This document shows positions 54,883 through 62,742 of a DNA stretch of 64,000 bases, one piece after another (position 1 is the first letter of the stretch; each line of letters begins with the position of its first letter). The notes beneath the pieces are model-generated. The model had not been told where the DNA came from. It searched no databases and saw only the letters and a list, made by a program, of their open reading frames with translations. This DNA is from Ornithinimicrobium faecis (GTDB lineage Bacteria > Actinomycetota > Actinomycetes > Actinomycetales > Dermatophilaceae). Made by a program: the position numbers and the translations under genes. The stretch lies in contig NZ_CP099489.1 in NCBI RefSeq assembly GCF_023923225.1, positions 1,550,001 to 1,614,000 of the forward strand, read 5' to 3'.

Positions 54883-55305
54883 TCACCCGTCGCTGTCGGC
54901 CTGCCACGCCGGGTCCCGACCGGTCAGGGCGATCAACCGGTCTTGAGCAGCTGCTGTGTCACTCACCGGGATTGGCGGTGCGAAGGCGTCGTCCTGCGCC
55001 ATCAGGTGGACGTAGGGCTCGAACGCCTCCAGGAGCGCGAGACACAGCTCGTCGCTGAGAGTCAGGGGGGAGGTGGTGGCGCGCGACAGGTCCCAGGCAT
55101 GCACCGCCAGGTCAAGAGTCTCCATGGGCAGATCGACTGCACCGTTGCCGCCGGGTGCCAGCGAGCGCCCCTCGGACTCGATGTGACTCACCAGCTCGTG
55201 CACGACCCAGGTCCCGGCGGGAGTCGGAGCCTTCGGATCCCGCACGTGCGCCAGCTGGTCCTGCCAGGCCGCGGCCGCCTGACCCCACAGTCGCGTCCAG
55301 TCCAT
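54883..55305 (-). CDS. DinB/maleylpyruvate-isomerase-like (mycothiol-dependent type) protein
   Basis: 140 aa. The pattern MDWTRLWGQAAAAWQDQL...GTWVVHELVSHIESEG and the later LDLAVHAWDLSRA, with metal-binding-type His residues, fits actinobacterial TIGR03086/maleylpyruvate-isomerase-like proteins, though the protein is shorter than usual. Some members use mycothiol as a cofactor. Its ATG is 16 bp from an inverted array of 32-bp repeats. Confidence 0.7.
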   Translation of the reverse strand: MDWTRLWGQAAAAWQDQLAHVRDPKAPTPAGTWVVHELVSHIESEGRSLAPGGNGAVDLPMETLDLAVHAWDLSRATTSPLTLSDELCLALLEAFEPYVHLMAQDDAFAPPIPVSDTAAAQDRLIALTGRDPAWQADSDG

Positions 55306-55320
55306 GCCACGAGGGTATCC

Positions 55321-55556
55321 CCGACCGAGCGCATGGGGGCCTGGTCCTATGACCGACCGAGCGCATGGTGTGGCGAGATTTACCCCGACCGAGCGCGTGA
55401 GGACCTGGTCTTTTGGCCGACCGAGCGCACGGGGGACGAGTATGCCGAGGCGCGCCTCGGCATACAGCCGCCGGTCGTGCGCTCGGTGGCTCGTTATCTC
55501 AGGCGCCCACGCGCTCGGTGGTGGGATTTCTCAGGCGCTCATGCGCTCGGTCGATT
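55321..55556. repeat. Inverted array of 32-bp repeats around a 26-bp palindrome (family 2)
   Basis: Four forward units start with the core GACCGAGCGC at 55323, 55355, 55387 and 55419; three inverted units show GCGCTCGGT at 55479, 55511 and 55543. All adjacent cores are exactly 32 bp apart. A perfect 26-bp palindrome at 55440-55465 (half-site GTATGCCGAGGCG) sits between the sets. The TAA stop of the minus-strand transglutaminase gene (55555-55557) overlaps the outer edge of the inverted set. Inverted units start CAGGCG, like family 1 units, and the last unit ends in ATTATTTGCG, parallel to the S9 array. Confidence 0.92.
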
Positions 55557-57885
55557 ATTTGCGGCGGAACCAGCTGGCGACGACGGAGCGGATGTAGTGC
55601 ACGCCGCTGCGGGGGAAGAGTTTGGCGCTGGCGCGGATGTTCCACGGCAGGTCGGATGACACGGAGTCCAGGACGTGGACGACGTCCTTGTGCATGTCCG
55701 CGTCGTCGGAGCCCTCGGTCTGGTGTGCGGGGGCATAGCGGGCGCGCTCGAGCGTCGCGGTCGCCCGCCCCAGCGACTCACCGGCGCGCCGGTCCAGGTG
55801 TGCCTTGTCCTGATAGTGCTCGCCCATCTCGCGCGGGCTCTTGTCCGGTGGCGGGTTGATGCCATAGTCCTCGAGCGAGCGTTTGAGCAGCTCCCACTGG
55901 CCCTCGATCCGCTCCTGAGGCGTGTCGGCGTTGCGCAGCACGGCCTCGCGGTGTCGCCGCCCGGCGATCGCGATGACGGCCATGATCAGGCCGATCACGA
56001 GCACGACGGCCAGGGCGCGCAGCAGGATCGGCGCGGCCGAGCGCAGGGCGTCGAGCGTGCTGTCCCACCAGCTGTCCTCGTCACCCGCGCCGCCCGGGTC
56101 CTGCGTCGGTTCGCCGGTCGGCGTGGCCTGGCTCTCCTGGGTCGGGTCGGCCTCGGCGGTGCCCTGGTTGAGCTGGGTGTAGGCCGGTGGCTGGCCCGAC
56201 TGGATCCCCGGGGTCGGCTCGAAGCGGACCCAGCCCATGCCGTCGATCCACAGCTCGGGCCAGGTGTGCGCGCGGGAGGCGACGATCGTCCAGGTGCCGT
56301 TGGGCTCGCGCTCGCCGGGCAGGAAGCCCAGCGCCATCCGGGCGGGAATGCCCTGGGAGCGGGCCATCATCACCATCGAGGTGGCGAACTGCACGCAATA
56401 GCCCTGCTGCGTCGCCAGGAAGTGCGCGATGGGCGAGGAGTCCTGCCCCTCCCCGGGGAGCAGGTTGAGGTCGTAGGTGTAGATGCCGCTGCGGAAGTGT
56501 TGCTGCAGCAGTTGGCCGATGACGAGGTCGTTGGTCTCGTCGCCGATGACCTGCTCGGTGAGCTCGGTGTAGGCCTCCACCCCGGTGGGCGAGGGCTCGA
56601 GGTAGGGAGCGAACTCGTTGGGGTCGGCCTCGGCCTCGCCGATGTCGTCGGGCAGGTCGCTGACCCCGCCGGGGGCGAGGCGCATGAAGGTCACGTCATA
56701 GCTGTCGACGGGCTCCTCGAGGCGCACCGCGGACGTCTCGGTGTCCCAGCGCATGCCAGTGTCGGCGGTGACCTCGGCCAGCGGGCTCGGCACGGCCAGG
56801 GACGGTGCCTTCACCCCGTTGCTGAGCACGGACAGCTCGGAGAACTCGCGGCGCACCGACTCATCCACCCCGGGCAGCGCATTGCCCGGGTGCGGGCTCA
56901 GCGAACCCGCGACCGGCTCGCTCAGGTCATAGTCCGGCTCCGCCCAGGTCGTGCCGTCAAACTCGTGGACGGCCGTGACACGCAGCGGGTCCTGCAGCAA
57001 CTGCTGGGTGCGATAGGTGATGACGGGGTCGTCGGACTGGTTGTGCAGGTCGGCAGTCACGTCCATCGTCTCGGTGAAGCTCACCGAGCCACCACCGCCG
57101 CCCACCGAGCGACCGTCGGCATTGCGCGCCAGGCCCTCGGTGAAGAAGGTCGGGGGCAGGTGGGGCAGGGCCGAGGCCGCGACGAGGGCGCTGAGCACGG
57201 TGACGACGGCCAGGATCCGGGCCAGCCGCCGGTGCCCGGTGGGGCCGAAGGCCACGTCGTGGGAGCCCACGCTCTCGCGCCGGTCCGCCGAGCTCCACCC
57301 CGTCACCAGGCGGCTGCCCTGCTGGGCGACCATCAGCAGCCACCCCAGGGCGGCGGCGGCAAAAAACCACGGCTGCATCGCGTGGCCATTGTTGGACACA
57401 GAGACCAGGAAGGCGGCGGCAAGCGGTATGCCGGCAGTCGCCGGAGCGCGCCCCGTCACCCCGATCGAGTCGACCGAGATCGCGGTCAGGGTCAGGACCA
57501 CCACGATGAGGAACTCAACCCCGTCGTTGGTGGGTGCCGGTGCCGCAAAGGTGCGCAGGGTGGTGCCGGCCTCGCGCAGCAGCTCGGTGGTGCGATCCAG
57601 GGTGTCCGACCAGGGGATGATGCCGTAATTGAGGGTGTCGCGCAGGTAGTGGAACAGGATGGCCACGGTCGCCACGAGAGCCTGGGAGAGCACCACGAGC
57701 GTGGGGTCTGCGTCGAGGCTGCGCAGGAGCGAGCCGACGACCGCGACCAGCAGGACCATCAGGATGGCCGGGCCGATCCAGGTCCCCTCGCGGAGCAGCT
57801 CGGTCAGCGGCCAGGCGACGGCCAGCGTGGCGAAGGCTGCCAGCCCGGCCTCGGGCCACATGCCCCGGTCCAGGTTGAACCTCAT
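55555..57885 (-). CDS. TgpA-like transglutaminase-domain membrane protein
   Basis: 776 aa. About six transmembrane helices fill the first 230 residues (DUF3488 region), followed by an extracytoplasmic transglutaminase-like domain with C497 (QQGYCVQF), H540 (ASRAHTWPELW) and the later Asp region (GWVRFEPTPG). After a Gln/Pro/Glu linker come one more helix and a cytoplasmic DUF4129-like tail that ends FRRK. The ATG overlaps the DUF58 gene stop by 4 nt. The moxR-DUF58-tgpA trio is a conserved actinobacterial operon; the Cys-His pair suggests catalysis on secreted or wall-bound proteins. The TAA stop lies at the edge of the family-2 repeat array. Confidence 0.9.
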   Translation of the reverse strand: MRFNLDRGMWPEAGLAAFATLAVAWPLTELLREGTWIGPAILMVLLVAVVGSLLRSLDADPTLVVLSQALVATVAILFHYLRDTLNYGIIPWSDTLDRTTELLREAGTTLRTFAAPAPTNDGVEFLIVVVLTLTAISVDSIGVTGRAPATAGIPLAAAFLVSVSNNGHAMQPWFFAAAALGWLLMVAQQGSRLVTGWSSADRRESVGSHDVAFGPTGHRRLARILAVVTVLSALVAASALPHLPPTFFTEGLARNADGRSVGGGGGSVSFTETMDVTADLHNQSDDPVITYRTQQLLQDPLRVTAVHEFDGTTWAEPDYDLSEPVAGSLSPHPGNALPGVDESVRREFSELSVLSNGVKAPSLAVPSPLAEVTADTGMRWDTETSAVRLEEPVDSYDVTFMRLAPGGVSDLPDDIGEAEADPNEFAPYLEPSPTGVEAYTELTEQVIGDETNDLVIGQLLQQHFRSGIYTYDLNLLPGEGQDSSPIAHFLATQQGYCVQFATSMVMMARSQGIPARMALGFLPGEREPNGTWTIVASRAHTWPELWIDGMGWVRFEPTPGIQSGQPPAYTQLNQGTAEADPTQESQATPTGEPTQDPGGAGDEDSWWDSTLDALRSAAPILLRALAVVLVIGLIMAVIAIAGRRHREAVLRNADTPQERIEGQWELLKRSLEDYGINPPPDKSPREMGEHYQDKAHLDRRAGESLGRATATLERARYAPAHQTEGSDDADMHKDVVHVLDSVSSDLPWNIRASAKLFPRSGVHYIRSVVASWFRRK

Positions 57886-59141
57886 GTCAGGGCCCCCGAA
57901 CGGCGGGTGGCGCGCAGCCGCTCCCACGAGGCGGGCACCGAGTCCTGCGGACCGACCAGCACGGTCTGCCAGCCGGCCTGGGTGAGCACGCCCGTGTGGC
58001 GCTGGGCCGTGGCGAGGTCCTTGCGGCTCTCGGTGCCGGGCGTGAACGCCTCGGGGTCGAGCACGAGCGCCATCGCGGCCGAGCCCGGCTCACGGACGGC
58101 GGCCAGGTGCGCCAGCTCGGCCTCGTCGTGGGCGACGACGACGCTGATCAGCAGCACGCCACCGGAGGTGAAGCTGTGGGCTGCTGCTGCCAGCGCCTCC
58201 ATGCTCGAGTCCTGGTCGGGCTGGGCGCGAGCCAGGGTGCTGAGCGCCTGGTCGAGCCCGATCTGCACCCCGGCCGAGCCGTCCTCGACGGTGCGGTGGG
58301 TGAGCAGGTGGATGACGAAGCCGTCCTTGATCAGGTGCCGCGCCAGGGAGGCGACGGCGCTGACGGCCCACTCGTATGACGCTTGGTAACCGCTGCCCGG
58401 AAAGGCACCCGCCCGGCTGTCGAGCAGGAGCACCGCGCGGCGGCGCGCGGGCCGGTCCTCCTGGCGGACCATGATCTCGCCGCGGTGTGCCGTCGCGGGC
58501 CAGTGCACGCGGCGCAGCTCGTCGCCGTCGCGATACTGCCGGATCGACACGTCGTCCTCGCCGTGCAGGGAGACCATCTGCGGCAGCTCGCCCTCGGTGC
58601 CGCGCCCCTGGCCAGCGACCCGGCGGGAACCGAGGTCCCAGATGTGGGGGAGCACCAGCAGCTCAACGGTTGCGGGCAGCTGCAGCGCGACGTGGGTCAG
58701 CCCGAACGGGTCGCGGCGGCGCAGCGTGATCGGCCCGACGGGGAAGGCCCCGCGGTGTCGGCTGCGCACGGTGTATCGCAGCTTGCGGCCCTCGCCGGAG
58801 ACCATCCGCGGGAGCAGGAAGCGGGGTCGGTCGCCGAGGGCGTAGTCGAACTGCTCCTCGGCGAGGAAGAGGGGGGTCGGGCGCGTACCGACGTTGGTGA
58901 ACTGGACCTCGACGAGGCCCTGCTGGTCGGGGTGCAGGCGCGACGGGGTGACCACGCGGGTGACGCGCAGGCTCGGCGGGGTGGGGCGGACCAGCAGCAG
59001 CGCGAGCAGCGGCAGGATCACCAGCAGCAGACCGATGCGGGTCACATCGCGATAGCCCAGCACGACACCGGCCACGGCCACGATGGCCCCGAGGGCCAGG
59101 AACATCTGGCCCCGACTCGTCAGCACCCCCGGGGCACGCAC
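57882..59141 (-). CDS. DUF58 family membrane protein
   Basis: 419 aa. Two transmembrane helices at about 13-55 are followed by a beta region (VTPSRLHPDQQGLVEVQFTN) and the DUF58 motif VSIRQYRDGDELRRVHWPATAHRGEIMVRQ near 205-235. A vWA-like fold (AVLLLDSRAG) follows. DUF58 proteins pair with MoxR ATPases, which probably act as chaperones for them. The start is GTG 59141, just after the moxR stop at 59154; the stop overlaps the transglutaminase ATG. Confidence 0.9.
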   Translation of the reverse strand: MRAPGVLTSRGQMFLALGAIVAVAGVVLGYRDVTRIGLLLVILPLLALLLVRPTPPSLRVTRVVTPSRLHPDQQGLVEVQFTNVGTRPTPLFLAEEQFDYALGDRPRFLLPRMVSGEGRKLRYTVRSRHRGAFPVGPITLRRRDPFGLTHVALQLPATVELLVLPHIWDLGSRRVAGQGRGTEGELPQMVSLHGEDDVSIRQYRDGDELRRVHWPATAHRGEIMVRQEDRPARRRAVLLLDSRAGAFPGSGYQASYEWAVSAVASLARHLIKDGFVIHLLTHRTVEDGSAGVQIGLDQALSTLARAQPDQDSSMEALAAAAHSFTSGGVLLISVVVAHDEAELAHLAAVREPGSAAMALVLDPEAFTPGTESRKDLATAQRHTGVLTQAGWQTVLVGPQDSVPASWERLRATRRSGALT

Positions 59142-59153
59142 GATCGAAAATCC

Positions 59154-60128
59154 TCAGCGTCGGCCGGACGGCACCGGGGTGCGCTGCAGGATGTCGGCCA
59201 CGACCTCGCCCGTGGTCCGTCCCGTCAGCTGCGCCTCGCCGGTGAGCATCAGGCGGTGCGTGAGGACGGCCGGCGCCAGCGCCTGGACATCCTCGGGCAG
59301 CACGTGGTCGCGGCCCGCCAGGGCCGCATTGGCCCGGGCCGCCCCGAGCAGGTGCAGGCCCGCGCGGGGGGAGGCACCCAGCCGGAGCGAGGAGTGACGC
59401 CGGGACGCCGTGACGATCGCCACGACATACTCCCGCAGTGCCTGGGCCGTGTGGAGGCGGCGCACCGCCTGGATCTGCTGCTGCACCGTGGCGCCGTCGG
59501 TCACCGCCTGCAGATCGCCCAGCGGGTCGTGGTCACCGTGCGACTCCAGCATCGCCAGCTCGGCGCTGCCGGAGGGATAGCCCATCGAGACGCGGGCCAT
59601 GAAGCGGTCGCGCTGGGCCTCGGGGAGGGGGTAGGTCCCCTCCATCTCGATCGGGTTCTGGGTGGCCATCACCAGGAACGGGCCGGCCAGCGGATAGGTC
59701 GTGCCGTCGACGGTGACCTGGCGCTCGGCCATGCACTCCAGCAGCGCGGACTGGGTCTTGGGCGACGCCCGGTTGATCTCGTCACCGACCACGATGTTGG
59801 CGAAGATCGCGCCCTTGCGGAACTCGAAGGTGTGGGAGTTTTGGTTGAAGACGTTGACGCCGGTGATGTCGCTGGGCAGCAGGTCCGGGGTGAACTGGAC
59901 CCGGCTGACGTCGCAGTCGATCGACTTGGCCAGGGCCTTGGCGAGCATCGTCTTGCCGACGCCGGGCACGTCCTCGACCAGCAGGTGTCCCTCGGCCAGC
60001 AGCACCGTGACCGCCGTGCGGACCGCCTCCTCCTTGCCCTCGATCACCGTGCTGATCGCCCGGTGGATGTCGCTGGCGACGGACTGCACCGTCTGCAGGT
60101 CGGGAGCGGTCTCAGCGTTGGCCGTCAT
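59154..60128 (-). CDS. MoxR-family AAA+ ATPase
   Basis: 324 aa from ATG 60128 (GGCAGGA upstream); the in-frame upstream part has no coding look. AAA+ features: EDVPGVGKTMLAKALA (Walker A), VVGDEINRASPKTQSALLECMAERQ (Walker B and sensor region), ATQNPIEMEGTYPLPEAQRDRF (sensor 1, arginine finger). The C-terminal lid reads LRLGASPRAGLHLLGAARANAALAGRDHVLPEDV. It is a chaperone-like ATPase expressed with DUF58 and transglutaminase partners, and is divergent from mraZ across 315 bp. Confidence 0.95.
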   Translation of the reverse strand: MTANAETAPDLQTVQSVASDIHRAISTVIEGKEEAVRTAVTVLLAEGHLLVEDVPGVGKTMLAKALAKSIDCDVSRVQFTPDLLPSDITGVNVFNQNSHTFEFRKGAIFANIVVGDEINRASPKTQSALLECMAERQVTVDGTTYPLAGPFLVMATQNPIEMEGTYPLPEAQRDRFMARVSMGYPSGSAELAMLESHGDHDPLGDLQAVTDGATVQQQIQAVRRLHTAQALREYVVAIVTASRRHSSLRLGASPRAGLHLLGAARANAALAGRDHVLPEDVQALAPAVLTHRLMLTGEAQLTGRTTGEVVADILQRTPVPSGRR

Positions 60129-60362
60129 GAAGAAGATCCTGCCTTGGGTCGTCGGGCGTCGGTGCTCGGGTTCTGCGCAGAAGACTACGTCGTCCATGGC
60201 CATCGAGCCGCAGACCGCAGTGATCGTGAGGTGTCCATGACATCAGACGCATCGGGGCTCATCCCGGTTGCGGCGCGGTTGCTCTGATTTCCCCCACTTT
60301 CCCCCCACCCCGGTGACCTGCAAAAACGTGTGCGCGACATCACAAAATGCCCCCGTTTGGCG

Positions 60363-60394
60363 TTGACAGTGGTGCAAAGTGGAGTAGGGTGGGG
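60363..60394 (+). promoter_or_regulatory. mraZ promoter with MraZ operator
   Basis: TTGACA (60363-60368), a 16-bp spacer, and TAGGGT (60385-60390) form a good SigA promoter. Three GTGG motifs at 60369, 60379 and 60389 have a start-to-start spacing of exactly 10 bp, the arrangement that MraZ binds in other bacteria. They lie between and over the promoter boxes, fitting autorepression of the division cluster. The rest of the 315-bp divergent region (60129-60443) should also hold the moxR promoter, which I cannot place. Confidence 0.85.
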
Positions 60395-60443
60395 CGTACT
60401 GGATGACTAGGGAGTAACCAAGCGCGCGGAAGGGGTGGTCACG

Positions 60444-60875
60444 GTGCTGTTGCTCGGCACGTACTCACCCCGCCTGGACGACAAGGGCCGGATGTTCCTG
60501 CCCGCCAAGTTCCGCGACAAGCTGGCCGGCGGTCTGGTGATGACCCGCGGTCAGGAGCGCTGCCTCTATGTCTATCCGCTGGCCGAGTTCGAGAAGGTCG
60601 CCGAGCAGTGGCAGAACGGACCGACCACCAACGCCGGCGTGCGGGCCTACCAGCGACTTCTCCTGTCCGGAGCCTCCGACGAGATCCCCGACAAGCAGGG
60701 CCGGGTGACCGTCCCGGCGATCCTGCGCGACTATGCCGGGCTCACCCATGAGTGCACCGTGATCGGCTCCGGCAACCGCATCGAGATCTGGGACTCCGCG
60801 GCCTGGGAGGCCTACGTCACCGAGCACGAGGACGGCTTCGCCAACCAGAGCGAGGAGGTGGTTCCGGGCCTGTAA
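60444..60875 (+). CDS. mraZ: Transcriptional regulator MraZ
   Basis: 143 aa from GTG 60444, reading MLLLGTYSPRLDDKGRMFLP; GGAAGGGG lies 8-15 bp upstream, and the family normally starts with this motif. GTG 60435 is an in-frame alternative. Two SpoVT/AbrB-like halves are visible (SPRLDDKGRMFLPAKFRDKL and SDEIPDKQGRVTVPAILRDYA), each with the DxxGR motif. MraZ is a ring-forming DNA-binding protein that represses its own operon through GTGG repeats. First gene of mraZ-rsmH-ftsL-ftsI. Confidence 0.96.
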   Translation: MLLLGTYSPRLDDKGRMFLPAKFRDKLAGGLVMTRGQERCLYVYPLAEFEKVAEQWQNGPTTNAGVRAYQRLLLSGASDEIPDKQGRVTVPAILRDYAGLTHECTVIGSGNRIEIWDSAAWEAYVTEHEDGFANQSEEVVPGL

Positions 60876-61193
60876 GCGACCCGCTCCACTTCGCCCCACC
60901 CGAGCACTCCACTTCGCCCCACCCACCGACCACCGACCCTGACGCTGACCCTGACACCCGGCCCCCAGCCGCACCACCCGCCCCCGACCCGACTTCCCCC
61001 GGGCCGGGTGCACCACGAGCAGGATCCCGACTCCACTTCCCCGGAGCCGGGCCACCCACTCGGATGGCGCGGAAGGGGACCAGGTCCCAGGGCCCAAGGA
61101 AACACAGCACGACATTGGCGCCACAGGTGCTGGGACCGCACAACCAGCCACACGGCATACGGAATGAAAACCACGACAGGAAGGAGAGCGACG
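60876..61193 (+). other. mraZ-rsmH intergenic leader with CCAC repeats
   Basis: 318 bp without a convincing gene. CTCCACTTCGCCCCACCC occurs twice at the start; the CCAC motifs at 60886, 60896, 60909 and 60919 form two pairs of 10-bp pitch, which on the other strand are GTGG pairs like the MraZ operator. A third partial match is near 61030. CAGCAC ... GTGCTG and other small stems follow. CGGCATACGGAATGAAAACC at 61153-61172 resembles the sigA leader motif. Rfam describes an 'mraW RNA' motif upstream of this gene in some actinobacteria; I cannot test for it here. Confidence 0.55.
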
Positions 61194-62246
61194 ATGCAGG
61201 ACCGGCCCACCGCCGAGCGGCACACCCCCGTGCTGCGCGACCGCATCGTCGAGCTCCTCGCACCCGCCCTCCACGCAGAGGGAGCGGTCTTCGTCGACGG
61301 GACCCTCGGCATGGGCGGACACACCGAGGCAGTGCTGACCGCCTGCCCGGGGGCCATCGCGGTCGGGATCGACCGGGACACCGAGGCGCTGACCCTGGCC
61401 GGGGAGCGCCTCGCCCCGTTCGGCGACCGGTTCGTGCCGGTGCACGCGGTCTATGACGAGATCCCGGAGGCGCTGGCGCAGCGCGGCATCGCCGAGGCGC
61501 AGGCCATCCTGTTTGATCTGGGCGTCTCCTCGCTGCAGCTGGACGAGGCCGAGCGGGGCTTCGCCTATCGGATGGACGCCCCGCTGGACATGCGGATGGA
61601 CCAGACGACCGGCCTGACGGCCGCGGACGTCCTCAACGACTATGGCGTGCGGGAGCTCGAGGTGATCCTGCGCGACTTTGGCGAGGAACGCTTTGCCCGC
61701 AAGATCGCCCGCGCCCTCGTCGCCGAGCGCGACAAGGAGCCCTTTGCCAACTCGGCCCGGCTCGTGGAGCTGCTGCAGCGGGTCGTGCCGGCCGCCTCGC
61801 AGCGCTCGGGTGGCCACCCGGCCAAGCGCACCTTCCAGGCACTGCGCATCGAGGTCAACGCCGAGCTGTCGGTGTGGTCCGACGCGCTGCCGGCCGCGCT
61901 CTCGCTGCTGCCGGTGGGCGGGCGGATCGCGGTGCTGTCCTATCACTCGCTGGAGGACCGGATCACCAAGCGCGGCCTGGCCGTGGGCGCCACCAGCTCG
62001 GCCCCGCCGGACCTGCCCGTCGAGCTGCCGGAGCACAAGCCGTGGCTCAAGCTGCTCACTCGCGGCGCCGAGATCGCGGACGAGGCCGAGCGCGCCGACA
62101 ACCCGCGGGCCACCTCGGTGCGGCTCCGGGCGGCCGAGCGCACCCGTGCGAAACCTCTATCAAAAGCCGGGCACGACGTACGAAACCGCTATCAAAATGC
62201 GGGGAAGCCGAGCGAAACCACTACGAAAATGGGGGAGACCCGATGA
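61194..62246 (+). CDS. rsmH: 16S rRNA (cytosine-N4)-methyltransferase RsmH (MraW)
   Basis: 350 aa. ATG 61194 follows GGAAGGAGA. Family motifs: [15 protein letters not shown], the SAM motif [44 protein letters not shown], and [12 protein letters not shown]. It methylates C1402 of 16S rRNA on N4. The last 32 or so residues ([19 protein letters not shown]...) are encoded by three 32-bp repeat units, so each unit is read in a different frame; this tail is not part of the family fold. The TGA overlaps the ftsL ATG by 4 nt. Confidence 0.96.
   Translation: MQDRPTAERHTPVLRDRIVELLAPALHAEGAVFVDGTLGMGGHTEAVLTACPGAIAVGIDRDTEALTLAGERLAPFGDRFVPVHAVYDEIPEALAQRGIAEAQAILFDLGVSSLQLDEAERGFAYRMDAPLDMRMDQTTGLTAADVLNDYGVRELEVILRDFGEERFARKIARALVAERDKEPFANSARLVELLQRVVPAASQRSGGHPAKRTFQALRIEVNAELSVWSDALPAALSLLPVGGRIAVLSYHSLEDRITKRGLAVGATSSAPPDLPVELPEHKPWLKLLTRGAEIADEAERADNPRATSVRLRAAERTRAKPLSKAGHDVRNRYQNAGKPSETTTKMGETR
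62141..62236 (+). repeat. Three 32-bp repeat units inside the rsmH 3' end (family 1)
   Basis: Units at about 62141-62172, 62173-62204 and 62205-62236 share the core GTGCGAAACC...ATCAAAA with cores 'GAAACC' at 62150, 62182 and 62214, exactly 32 bp apart. They are the same family as at 22784-22910. Here they lie within the coding sequence, in the opposite orientation relative to the host gene, and the end of the last unit supplies the GGGGGAG ahead of ftsL. Confidence 0.88.
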
Positions 62247-62737
62247 GCCAGATGGCTGTTGCCCGCACCGCACGCGTCGCCCGACCGGCCGCGCCGCGCA
62301 AGCGCGCCGCCCTGCGCGTCGTGGACGCCGCGCCCACCACGCGCAGTCACGCGGGCTTTGTGGTGCTGTGTCTGGCGCTGGTCGTGGCCGGGCTGCTCAG
62401 CGCGCTGCTGCTCAACACGGCGCGGGCGGAGAGCTCCTTCACCCTCAGCGACCTGCGCTCGGAGCAGACCCAGCTGCATGACACCCGCGTGACGCTGGAA
62501 GCCGAGCTCAGCCAGCAGCGCTCGCCGGAGACCCTGGCGGCCGCCGCGGAGGACCTGGGGCTGGTCGCCTCGCCGTCCACGGCTGTGTTGCGGCTCTCAG
62601 ACAACCAGGTCCTCGGCGTGGCGGCCCAGGTGGACCCGGCTGACAGCTCTACCGTGGTCTCGCCGTTCGTCACCACCGTCGAGGGCGGTTCCGAGCGCAC
62701 CGAGCAGGCCCCTGAGGGGGCCGTCCAAGGAGGTTGA
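62243..62737 (+). CDS. ftsL: Cell division protein FtsL-like
   Basis: 164 aa. A basic cytoplasmic N-terminus (about 1-36) is followed by one transmembrane helix ([22 protein letters not shown]) and a short extracytoplasmic coiled-coil ([45 protein letters not shown]), the FtsL layout. It bridges FtsI/FtsW to FtsQ/B in the divisome. The ATG overlaps the rsmH stop (ATGA); its ribosome site GGGGGAG lies in a 32-bp repeat unit. ftsI begins 5 bp downstream. Confidence 0.9.
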   Translation: MSQMAVARTARVARPAAPRKRAALRVVDAAPTTRSHAGFVVLCLALVVAGLLSALLLNTARAESSFTLSDLRSEQTQLHDTRVTLEAELSQQRSPETLAAAAEDLGLVASPSTAVLRLSDNQVLGVAAQVDPADSSTVVSPFVTTVEGGSERTEQAPEGAVQGG

Positions 62738-62742
62738 GACCT

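Noticed and set aside
60327..60350. A degenerate 32-bp repeat unit upstream of mraZ (GTGTGCGCGACATCACAAAATGC)
   Set aside because: It resembles GTGCGAGACC...ATCAAAATGC loosely, but needs gaps and is a single copy not at a gene end.
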